Below are positions 1-5,546 of a DNA stretch of 7,543 bases, one piece after another. The translations under genes and the position numbers were made by a program. How positions within the stretch are numbered: position 1 is the first letter of the stretch; each line of letters opens with the position of its first letter. A model generated the notes under the pieces. The model did not search any database. It was not told the DNA's origin and was given only the letters and a program-made list of their open reading frames with translations. The DNA lies in assembly GCA_902803635.1 (NCBI GenBank), contig CADCQU010000233.1, positions 1 through 7,543 on the forward strand, written 5' to 3'. Origin of the DNA: an uncultured Lachnospiraceae bacterium. GTDB taxonomy: Bacteria > Bacillota > Clostridia > Lachnospirales > Lachnospiraceae.

Positions 1-54
1 GCGACGAAGAATCCCGTCAACTTTGCGAGAAACCTTACGGGATTCTTCGCTTCG
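1..54. repeat. Head-to-head repeat pair forming a 13-bp perfect stem
   Basis: Bases 5-17 (CGAAGAATCCCGT) are the exact reverse complement of bases 37-49, with a 19-base loop between them. Bases 1-17 read as the end of another copy of the dispersed repeat seen at the right edge of the window (GCGAAGCGAAGAATCCCGT there, two bases shorter here). The rest of that copy lies outside the window. The pair could form a cruciform in DNA or a terminator-like hairpin in RNA, although no T-run follows it directly. Confidence 0.8.
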
Positions 55-113
55 CTCAGAATGACAAGCCGTTCACGAGGAAAAACAGTCCTATTTTAAG
101 GGCTGAACTGTGA
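35..113 (+). repeat. Left terminal inverted repeat (MITE/REP-like)
   Basis: Bases 35-87 match the reverse complement of 7491-7543 at 52 of 53 positions (the only difference is G71 against C in the other copy). Similarity continues more weakly to about base 113, ending near GAACTGTGACC against GAACAGTAAC. The core (ATTCTTCGCTTCGCTCAGAAT) is itself a small hairpin with ATTCT/AGAAT arms. No transposase is encoded in the window, so this is a non-autonomous or passive repeat. Whether it is the true end of a mobile unit cannot be decided because the flanks are missing. Confidence 0.85.
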
Positions 114-156
114 CCAAAACATGGTATTCAGGTGCCCTTGGTTTTGAAATTCTTCC

Positions 157-476
157 AATCAGCCACAACCCCTCGAAAACAGGTATTGCGGCTGATTTTC
201 GTCGCGGCAAGGAAGCTACCAATCAGCAACAAACCTCCGAAACCCGGTGTTGTGGCTGATTTTCGTCGCGGCAGGGAAGCTACCAGTCAGCCACAACCCC
301 TCGAAAACAGGTATTGCGGCTGATTTTCGATGCGGCAAGGAAGCTACCAGTCAGCCACAAACCTCCGAAACCCGGTGTTGTAGCTGATTTTCGTCGCGGC
401 AGGGAAGCTACCAGTCAGCTACAAATCATCGAAACCAGGCATTGTGGCTGATTTTCGTCGCCGAAAGGAAGATTTT
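157..476. repeat. Five tandem 64-bp hairpin units with a 128-bp higher-order period
   Basis: Units start at 157, 221, 285, 349 and 413. The first four are exactly 64 bp; the fifth decays after about base 465. Each carries inverted arms of about 12 bases at its left part (in unit 1, 157-168 against 186-197: AATCAGCCACAA / TTGCGGCTGATT) around a 17-base loop. A TTTTCG stretch and a shared linker ending GGAAGCTACC follow. Units 1 and 3 share one loop type (CCCCTCGAAAACAGG), and units 2 and 4 another (ACCTCCGAAACCCGG), so the array is a duplicated 128-bp dimer plus one variant. Arms vary between units but stay paired except at one or two positions. This stretch has no credible gene. It may be a cis-regulatory or structured-RNA array for the downstream operon, or a recombination substrate. 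Confidence 0.85.
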
Positions 477-509
477 TGTGAAGAAATCGTCCACGAATGC
501 TGTCGGTTG

Positions 510-518
510 TGGTAGAAT
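510..518 (+). promoter_or_regulatory. Possible extended -10 promoter element
   Basis: TGGTAGAAT fits the extended -10 pattern TGnTAnAAT. The hexamer 17 bases upstream (TCCACG, 490-495) matches the -35 consensus at only three of six positions. It lies between the tandem hairpin array and the first ORFs, where an operon promoter is expected. No clear operator is visible. This is a motif match only. Confidence 0.35.
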
Positions 519-536
519 TTAGAAAGATAGCAAAAA

Positions 537-695
537 ATGAAAGTGAGACACTGGGCAGGGTGGCAGCAAGGAAAACAGATAGGAAAAAAGCCGGATCGCA
601 GGACGGGGAAGCAGCCGAGAAGGCCTGAGGGAAAGAAGCCGGGTAATAAGACAGGAAAGCTTGCAAAAAGGCCGGAAGGAAAGCCGGGAAAATAA
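537..695 (+). CDS. Small, very basic Gly/Lys/Pro-rich ORF (52 aa), uncertain
   Basis: An ATG at 537 opens a 52-residue frame ending at TAA 693-695; the in-frame TAG at 528 makes this ATG the first possible one. The predicted peptide has 12 Lys and 6 Arg against 3 Asp/Glu, with many Gly and Pro. Its C-terminal half repeats a pattern of basic pairs, PEGK and PGNK/PGK (for example RRPEGKKPG and KRPEGKPGK). There is no signal peptide or membrane segment. The Shine-Dalgarno site is weak (only AGAAAG upstream) and the putative promoter leaves a very short leader, so translation is doubtful. The frame ends 39 bases before the ankyrin gene. It may be a nucleic-acid-binding or leader peptide, or simply purine-rich leader RNA that happens to be open. 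Confidence 0.35.
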   Translation: MKVRHWAGWQQGKQIGKKPDRRTGKQPRRPEGKKPGNKTGKLAKRPEGKPGK

Positions 696-734
696 GAAGA
701 GAAGATAAGAAGATAATAGATTACGGGAGGGAGT

Positions 735-2114
735 ATGGATAAGAACGTTTTTGAAAAGTTGTCCGGGAAGGCGTATCGGGAGATTTTCCAGCTTTGCCGC
801 GAGGATCCGAACATCGACAGCAGCGATCCGGACATCCAGTTTTTGCTCGCGCTCTGCGTCCGCGACGGCCGCGGAATCCGGCCGGACCGGGAGATGTTCG
901 AGCGGGTTCTTGACTGGTGTGTGGAAAAGGGGTCTCTTCTTGCCCTTGGTTACTGCGAGGGCTTTGCCCGCGGGTACCAGGAGTTGGAGCAGTATAAAAA
1001 AGAGCAGGAAAAAATAGCTGCGAGCGGGAATGCAGCGAACAGCCAGGGGACGAATGGCCAGGGAACGAGCGGCCAGAGGACCAATGGACAGGGAAATAAC
1101 GCCCAGGGGACGAATGGCCAGGGAGGTAACGGTCGGGGAACGAGCGGCCAGGGAACCAACGAGAAGCCGGTCGTCGTTCTCTACCTTACACGCCCGTCGA
1201 AGCGGCAGCTGGCCACCGGGAGCGTGGAGCTCTCCGACGAGACCATCACCCCGGACGAGACTCCGCAGCACATCTATACCTCGACAAATGCCCCGCGCCG
1301 GGAGATGTCCGCTTTCTACAAGCGTTTCCATGCGATTTTGGCGGCCAACAACGAACCGGAAATCGCCAAATATTGGAAAAGCGGGAATTTTAAGACCCTC
1401 CTTAGTCAAATGCCCGAGAACGAGCGTCGGGAGATCCTGGCGGAGCTTCTCGTCAAGCTAAACCATTTCCGGACCGCCGGAAAAAAGGAGATGGCGGACA
1501 TTTGCCGACACATGGTCCTTGCGGCCCTCGAAGGGAAGGTTTCGGTCAGCGACCTCTGTCTGGAGATGAAAAACGAGAACGGGGAGAAGGAAATCTTCCC
1601 CGCGCTCTGGTTTGCCATTTGGCTCGGCGACCCGATGATCGCGAACAACCTGCTACGGCGGGGAGCCAACCCGAACCTTGGGCGGCAGTGCAGGCTGCCC
1701 GGCGGCATCACCATGAACCGTTTTCCCATCGGCGAGAGCATCCTGCAGGGGAACGAGCCGATCATGGTGCTCCTCCTCAACTACGGGGCGTACGTCAACG
1801 TCTTCGACCGCCGCACCGCCGCCGACGGCAGCGAGTCCCTGACCAGTATGCTGGCCTACGCCGTGCTCACCAAACGGCCGGAGCTTGTGCAGATTCTTCT
1901 TGAACACGGGGCAAATATCGCCGACGGCTACCATTTTAAGGACAAAAATGGAAAATGGCAGGAGCAAAGCCCGCTTTTCCTTGCCGTCCAGTACACGAGG
2001 AATCTGGAGACCGCGAGCCTCCTCCTTGCGAAGGGCGCCGATCCCAAGACGGCCGGCCCGCTCGACGAGGTTACGGGGGAACTGCGTACCCTGCTGCAAA
2101 ACTATGGGAGGTGA
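735..2114 (+). CDS. Sel1-like / disordered linker / ankyrin-repeat protein
   Basis: A 459-residue protein. The ATG at 735 follows GGGAGG (725-730). Residues about 36-80 read like a Sel1-type repeat (LALCVRDGRGIRPD, then a DWCVEKG segment and a second ALGYCEGFARG). Residues 97-144 are a disordered linker dominated by eight 5-residue repeats of the GTNGQ/GTSGQ type. Residues 145-285 are mixed and then helical, with no recognised family. Residues 286-459 contain four degenerate ankyrin repeats, seen from their ends: LLRRGANPN, LLLNYGAYVN, ILLEHGANIAD and LLLAKGADPK. There is no signal peptide or transmembrane helix, so it is likely cytosolic. Sel1 and ankyrin repeats are protein-interaction scaffolds. 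As the first gene of the operon, overlapping the Shine-Dalgarno site of the next gene, it may be the sensor or scaffold of the system. No catalytic motif is visible. The domain calls are by eye; the ankyrin call is firm and the Sel1 call moderate. Confidence 0.9.
   Translation: MDKNVFEKLSGKAYREIFQLCREDPNIDSSDPDIQFLLALCVRDGRGIRPDREMFERVLDWCVEKGSLLALGYCEGFARGYQELEQYKKEQEKIAASGNAANSQGTNGQGTSGQRTNGQGNNAQGTNGQGGNGRGTSGQGTNEKPVVVLYLTRPSKRQLATGSVELSDETITPDETPQHIYTSTNAPRREMSAFYKRFHAILAANNEPEIAKYWKSGNFKTLLSQMPENERREILAELLVKLNHFRTAGKKEMADICRHMVLAALEGKVSVSDLCLEMKNENGEKEIFPALWFAIWLGDPMIANNLLRRGANPNLGRQCRLPGGITMNRFPIGESILQGNEPIMVLLLNYGAYVNVFDRRTAADGSESLTSMLAYAVLTKRPELVQILLEHGANIADGYHFKDKNGKWQEQSPLFLAVQYTRNLETASLLLAKGADPKTAGPLDEVTGELRTLLQNYGR
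1047..1166 (+). repeat. 15-bp minisatellite inside the ankyrin gene (8 units)
   Basis: Eight in-frame 15-bp units encode GTNGQ, GTSGQ, RTNGQ, GNNAQ, GTNGQ, GGNGR, GTSGQ and GTNEK, residues 105-144. Because the unit is a multiple of three, copy-number change would alter linker length without breaking the frame. The repeat joins the Sel1-like half to the ankyrin half, so it probably acts as a flexible spacer. Confidence 0.9.
2107..2114 (+). promoter_or_regulatory. Shine-Dalgarno site overlapping the upstream stop codon
   Basis: GGAGGTGA is near-perfect to the 16S anti-Shine-Dalgarno sequence and contains the TGA stop of the ankyrin gene. It lies 6 bases before the GTG at 2121. It fixes that GTG as the start in preference to the in-frame ATG at 2139, and implies translational coupling of the first two genes. 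Confidence 0.8.
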
Positions 2115-2120
2115 GACTGG

Positions 2121-2552
2121 GTGGCTCAAAAATTTGACATGAGGGCGCTGGCTGAGCTGCAGCGGAGGAATGTCCAAAACGAGCAGTTGGAGAGCGAGGT
2201 TGGAAGCCTCGAGGAACAGATACGGGAGCTGGAAAAGAAGAACGAGGGGTGGAAGGCGAGGAAGAAGGAATTAGAGGCAAGGTTACGGGAGGCTGCGGAC
2301 GAGTCCAGAGCGAACCAGGAGAAGGTCGAGAACCTGGAAGGCCGGCTGCGGGCATTTGCCAATTCCTGGAGGCTCTTAGACGAGGAGTTGGACGGTCCGT
2401 GGGTAAAGAGACGGGACGGGGAAGAGGACTACGACAACCTCCGTACGGAGATGCGGGAGAAAATTGCATCTATCCAGAGGGAACTGGACGGGATGTGGAA
2501 TGCGCTGGAGGACATTTGTTGGGCGCTTAGCAGCGAGGAGCATCGCGGTTGA
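2121..2552 (+). CDS. Small coiled-coil protein
   Basis: A 143-residue protein starting with GTG, placed by the overlapping GGAGGTGA site; an ATG 18 bases later is less well placed. Residues about 8-82 are a continuous, highly charged helix with hydrophobic heptad spacing (LESEVGSLEEQIRELEKK, then ELEARL and NLEGRL), typical of a parallel coiled coil. A short turn (DGPWVKRRDGEED, 92-103) separates it from a second helix, and the protein ends SSEEHRG. There is no signal peptide, membrane helix or catalytic motif. It starts 6 bases after the ankyrin gene, so both are made from one mRNA and probably interact; the coil may oligomerise the complex or link the scaffold to other subunits. The last 20 codons occur again, diverged, just downstream. 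No known family was recognised. Confidence 0.85.
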   Translation: MAQKFDMRALAELQRRNVQNEQLESEVGSLEEQIRELEKKNEGWKARKKELEARLREAADESRANQEKVENLEGRLRAFANSWRLLDEELDGPWVKRRDGEEDYDNLRTEMREKIASIQRELDGMWNALEDICWALSSEEHRG

Positions 2553-2629
2553 CCGACATCTGCGGTGAGATGCGGAACGCTCTGGAGGGCATTTGCCGTT
2601 CGCCGAGCAGCGAAGAGTATCGCGGGTGA
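2549..2629 (+). pseudogene. Displaced, diverged copy of the coiled-coil gene's 3' end
   Basis: Bases 2567-2629 match the last 63 bases of the preceding gene (2490-2552) at 49 of 63 positions, including the TGA. The copy still reads as protein: NALEGIC then SSEEYRG and stop, against NALEDIC and SSEEHRG. Several differences are silent third-position changes (AAT/AAC, GCG/GCT, TGT/TGC, GAG/GAA, GGT/GGG). The offset is 77 bases, so the copy is in another frame. That frame is open from a TTG at 2549, which overlaps the previous stop and has GAGGAG upstream, giving a 26-residue ORF. It is best read as the leftover tail of an older allele or paralogue, less likely a coupled micro-ORF. Confidence 0.7.
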
Positions 2630-2680
2630 CGGGATTCGCATTTTTGAGGACGGGACTCGGCTTTGGAAGGAAAGAAGGAA

Positions 2681-4813
2681 ATGGAAATCGATTACGCCGT
2701 AGGGCAATGCAGCAATTTTCTGGACGGGCTTGCGAAGGGGGATGGGCGGATGCTGCGTCCCGGCTGGCCCGTGCTTTCCGTCTTTCTCGGCGAGGAGGCG
2801 CTGCGCCAGCGGGAAATCGTGGAGCGCGTGTACAGCCGGAATTGGGGACAGGCTGCGCGGAATATTTGCTCTTCGAAGGCTGCGGCGCGGCTGGAGGCAG
2901 GCTGGCTTTCGCAGTGGGTGACGGAACGGCAGGCGGCAAATGCGGGAGCACCGGAGCTTTTTCTCGCGATTTTCTGGGATGTTGCGGATTCGAATTTTGA
3001 GGATAGCTTTGCGGCGCTGAACGCTGGCAGTTCCGGGATTCGCCCCCTGGTTTTCGCGTTTCTCCCGGAAAGAGGGGGGGCGGACTATGCGGAGCGTCTG
3101 GGGAGCCTGATGGTCTGGGCCGTGACGCAAAATCAGAAGGTCTTCTTTTTCGGTGCGCGAAAGCCCGGTGGTTCTTCTGCGGATATATGCAAGGAGGAAA
3201 GATTTGCCGAAAGCATACAAGGTTCCAAGGGTTCTTCTGCGGATATATGTAGGGAGAATTTCGAGATAGCGGCTAAGGTTGTCCTTACAATAGCTATGGA
3301 GATGCCTTCGGCTGGGCAGAGCAGTGTAGGTGCGGAAGTGAATGCAGCTGGACGGAGCAGGGCATTTGCCGGGGAAACAATTACAAGTGTACGGGGCAAT
3401 GAAGCCGTTGCGAAAGCTTTCGGGAGCAGGAACCTTCTGGGAAACCTTTTTTGCGCGTTTTCCCGTGAGGCGAAAAAAGATACGAGGCAAATGGCGGCGG
3501 CCTCTCTGGCGGGGATTCTTGCCTGCTGCCAAGGCACCGGCGGGGATGCGGGAAATGTCTATGCACAACTTGTCGAAAATGCATTTGCAGAGTGCTTGCA
3601 GAATTGGCTTCCGGAAGATGACCGCTTTTTTGCCTCCCTTCCAAGGACCGGGGAGATGGAGCATTTGTATCAATATGCCGCCTCACCCTCGCGAGGTATT
3701 TTCCGGCTTGCGATAGGGCGCGGGAGCGGACGAAGAATCGAAAGGGCGAAGCTGGAGCTTTTGGGGGAGAAGGCGAAGGAATCCGTGGCTCCTTTTTGGA
3801 GGGAGATTAAAAAGAGATACTATGTGGGGCCGTTGGAAGCGTTTTTTACAAGAGAAGGGGAGGAGGAGCTTCGCGGAGTGCTCCGGCGGGAGCTGATCGC
3901 CCGGCTTGGCCTCGGACGGCTTTCCGCGGCCGCATTTCTTGCGGAGGCGAAGCGGCTTGCCAATATTGGAGAAGCCGAGGTTCGGGAAGTCCTGTTGCAG
4001 GAAGACCTCCGATGGAAGGGAGACGAAGGCCTCCGGCAGAAGGAAGGCGAAGGTTTCCGGCAGAAGGAAGGCGAAAGCTTCTGGCAGAAGGAAGGCGTAG
4101 GTCTTCGGCGTGGGGAAGGCGAAGGCCTCGAAGAACGGGGAAAGGCTTCGAAAACAGGGGAAGCGACGACCGTGGAGGAGTGGTTTGGCGAGAAGATGCT
4201 CCGGGAGGTGAAGCTGCAGTTCTACCCAAGGCTCTTCCGTATACTTTCGGATGAGATGAAGGTGGTATATGCGAAGGCGTGCGAGGTTAAGGTGAATATC
4301 GATCGCAAGATGGAAGCTTTAAAAAGCATGGTTCCGGACGCGACGGTTTGGAAGGCGTACAGAGAACTTTTCCGGCAAATTTGCCGGGAACGAGGGGTGT
4401 TTCCCGCCCGGTACCTTTCCCTCCCCGAGGAGGACGGAATTTTACCCATGGCGGTGGACGTATTTCAATCTCTTGCTGCGAACGTGCAGGAGTTCCACTA
4501 TCCCTTTGGCCGAGAGCTTCTCTGGCGGAAAATGCAGACACCTGGGCGGGCCGCCCACGATAGCGTTTATGTGGGTCAGAAAGATCCGAAGGGAACGGTC
4601 ACGCGAGAGGACATTTGGCAAATGACAAGGAGCCGGGGGCGTGCCATTGACCTTGCAAGACCCTGTGAGCTGCAGAGGAGATACTGCCTTGTCCGGGAGG
4701 AGGATGCTCCCTATATGGACGTTTCCCTGGGGACGGTAGTCAGCCTCCCGGCCGTGACAGGGCTTGAGATTCTGGAAATCGCCTGCATTTCGCCGGAGGA
4801 TGTTGTTCTGTAA
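2681..4813 (+). CDS. Large unrecognised protein: alpha/beta N-terminus and helical body
   Basis: A 710-residue protein from the ATG at 2681, which has GGAAGG about 10 bases upstream; an in-frame TTG at 2663 would add six residues and is less likely. Residues 1-160 alternate predicted strands (PVLSVFLGEEAL, ELFLAIFWDV, RPLVFAFLPE, KVFFFGA) with helices, suggesting an alpha/beta fold. No Walker A, glycine-rich nucleotide loop or metal-binding cluster was seen. Residues about 164-245 are Ser/Gly/Ala-rich and carry a duplicated GSSADIC motif. Residues 245-440 are mostly helical and basic. Residues 441-488 are six 8-residue repeats (EGLRQKEG type). Residues 495-710 are helical, ending in short strands. 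There is no signal peptide or transmembrane helix. It lies between the coiled-coil gene and a beta-rich gene, with the GTPase beyond. It could be the regulatory partner of the GTPase, comparable in size to three-part GTPase-associated proteins, but no family signature was confirmed. Confidence 0.88.
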   Translation: MEIDYAVGQCSNFLDGLAKGDGRMLRPGWPVLSVFLGEEALRQREIVERVYSRNWGQAARNICSSKAAARLEAGWLSQWVTERQAANAGAPELFLAIFWDVADSNFEDSFAALNAGSSGIRPLVFAFLPERGGADYAERLGSLMVWAVTQNQKVFFFGARKPGGSSADICKEERFAESIQGSKGSSADICRENFEIAAKVVLTIAMEMPSAGQSSVGAEVNAAGRSRAFAGETITSVRGNEAVAKAFGSRNLLGNLFCAFSREAKKDTRQMAAASLAGILACCQGTGGDAGNVYAQLVENAFAECLQNWLPEDDRFFASLPRTGEMEHLYQYAASPSRGIFRLAIGRGSGRRIERAKLELLGEKAKESVAPFWREIKKRYYVGPLEAFFTREGEEELRGVLRRELIARLGLGRLSAAAFLAEAKRLANIGEAEVREVLLQEDLRWKGDEGLRQKEGEGFRQKEGESFWQKEGVGLRRGEGEGLEERGKASKTGEATTVEEWFGEKMLREVKLQFYPRLFRILSDEMKVVYAKACEVKVNIDRKMEALKSMVPDATVWKAYRELFRQICRERGVFPARYLSLPEEDGILPMAVDVFQSLAANVQEFHYPFGRELLWRKMQTPGRAAHDSVYVGQKDPKGTVTREDIWQMTRSRGRAIDLARPCELQRRYCLVREEDAPYMDVSLGTVVSLPAVTGLEILEIACISPEDVVL
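3170..3256 (+). repeat. Direct repeat, 60-bp spacing, within the large gene
   Basis: GGTTCTTCTGCGGATATATG occurs at 3170-3189 and again at 3230-3249, exactly 60 bases apart. It is followed by similar CAAGGAG / TAGGGAG sequences. It encodes GSSADICKE and GSSADICRE, so the reading frame is preserved. It sits in a Ser/Gly/Ala-rich segment between the alpha/beta and helical parts and looks like an in-frame insertion or expansion in a tolerant linker. Confidence 0.85.
4001..4144 (+). repeat. 24-bp minisatellite inside the large gene (6 units)
   Basis: Six consecutive 24-bp units start at 4001, 4025, 4049, 4073, 4097 and 4121. They encode EDLRWKGD, EGLRQKEG, EGFRQKEG, ESFWQKEG, VGLRRGEG and EGLEERGK. 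The middle units are nearly identical and the outer ones decayed, as expected for slippage-driven expansion. The period keeps the frame. The encoded stretch is highly charged and probably a helical or flexible arm between two helical domains. Confidence 0.9.
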
Positions 4814-4841
4814 ATCCTTAACAAAAGAAGGGGAGGGAGCC

Positions 4842-5438
4842 ATGCGGGTTCTGTATACAAAGGAGAACTACCTTGTCAGGGAGATGGAACTACGGACGGA
4901 CGAGCAGCATTTTTCCCTTCGCGGACGCTGCTTCGACGGGGTCTCGGGCTATCTTCTCTGCTTCTGCAAATCCCCGAACCCGCCGTTACGGGAGATTGCG
5001 GCGTTTACGGAGGAGGTTTTCCGCACGATTCCGGAACGTGCGGCCAGGGATTTCGGAGGGTTTCGCCTGCAGTACGTTTCCAGAAACCTCTTTGAGGCAA
5101 ATCCCTATTTTCGGCTTCTTGCCGCCCGGCCGCCGGAATACATTTGGCTCTGGGCCGTCTGCGAGAACGTCTTTGGGGACCAGCATACCCTGTACGTCCC
5201 GGAGGATGCCGGAGCGCAGAGGGAGGAGGCACCACTCCGGTATGCAGCAGAAGTCCGGACGGAGAACGGTTTGCATTTTCTGAAGGTGTCCCTTACGGGT
5301 CCAGGAGAATATACGGACGGGGCACTCCTCTACCAGGTCGGCACAAGCCTCCCTATCCCGATTCCGAGGGAGTATGTCGGGAGAGAGATTCCGATTTTGG
5401 TGCCGGAAAATGAGGAGCTGACGGTGCTTAGAGGATGA
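4842..5438 (+). CDS. Unrecognised beta-rich protein
   Basis: A 198-residue protein. The ATG at 4842 is chosen because GGGGAGGGAG (4830-4839) lies just before it and it starts 28 bases after the previous stop. A longer frame from 4764 would overlap the upstream gene by 50 bases and has no such site. The sequence is dominated by strand-like segments (YLVREMELR, HFSLRGRCF, GYLLCFCK, GFRLQYVSR, GLHFLKVSL, GALLYQVGTSLPIPIP, EIPILVP) with one helix near residues 50-70 and aromatic-rich segments (YIWLWAVCENVF). This suggests a beta-sandwich or barrel. No signal peptide, catalytic residues or metal cluster are evident. It lies between the large protein and the GTPase, so it may be a small partner subunit. 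Its last codons recur downstream as a diverged tail. No known family was recognised. Confidence 0.87.
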   Translation: MRVLYTKENYLVREMELRTDEQHFSLRGRCFDGVSGYLLCFCKSPNPPLREIAAFTEEVFRTIPERAARDFGGFRLQYVSRNLFEANPYFRLLAARPPEYIWLWAVCENVFGDQHTLYVPEDAGAQREEAPLRYAAEVRTENGLHFLKVSLTGPGEYTDGALLYQVGTSLPIPIPREYVGREIPILVPENEELTVLRG

Positions 5439-5458
5439 AAGCGATTTTTCGTCCATAA

Positions 5459-5509
5459 AGACGCTTCGATTTGCCGGAAAAGGAGAAACTGACGGGGCTT
5501 AGAGGCTAA
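5459..5509 (+). pseudogene. Displaced, diverged copy of the beta-rich gene's 3' end
   Basis: Bases 5474-5509 match the last 36 bases of the preceding gene (5403-5438) at 30 of 36 positions, and weaker similarity extends back to about 5459 (source from 5384). The copy still reads as protein: PEKEKLTGLRG and stop, against PENEELTVLRG and stop. The stop changed from TGA to TAA and the frame differs from the intact gene (offset 71 bases). An in-frame TAA at 5456 closes the frame upstream and no start codon with a ribosome site is seen. It occupies much of the 108-base gap before the GTPase gene. Confidence 0.7.
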
Positions 5510-5546
5510 TCACAGGAACTGGAAGTATGCAAAGGAGGGCGCGGGC

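Noticed and set aside
132..323. Plus-strand frame of 63 codons in the upstream region
   Set aside because: It crosses the 64-bp hairpin units, whose length is not a multiple of three, so each unit is read in a different frame; there is no ribosome site.
157..476. CRISPR array
   Set aside because: The whole 64-bp unit is repeated, including the part that would be a spacer, so there are no unique spacers; no cas gene is present.
157..476. Integron attC sites
   Set aside because: The units are inverted-arm hairpins, but the conserved core sites expected at attC ends (GTTRRRY and its complement) are not seen and no gene cassettes lie between units.
519..1409. Antisense reading frame (296 codons)
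   Set aside because: It shows a repetitive IRPL/ARSL pattern that mirrors the 15-bp repeats of the ankyrin gene on the other strand.
2681..3160. Tubulin/FtsZ-like or von Willebrand A domain in the large protein
   Set aside because: The strand-helix alternation is suggestive, but the tubulin GGTGSG loop and the vWA DxSxS metal site are both missing.
2429..3673. Long antisense reading frame (414 codons)
   Set aside because: It lies opposite the 3' end of the coiled-coil gene, the intergenic tail copy and the large gene, all of which have proper ribosome sites on the plus strand. Its product is Arg/Pro/Ser-rich with no domain; it is a shadow.
4764..4841. Longer start for the beta-rich gene
   Set aside because: It would overlap the large gene by 50 bases and lacks a ribosome site, while the ATG at 4842 has a near-ideal one.
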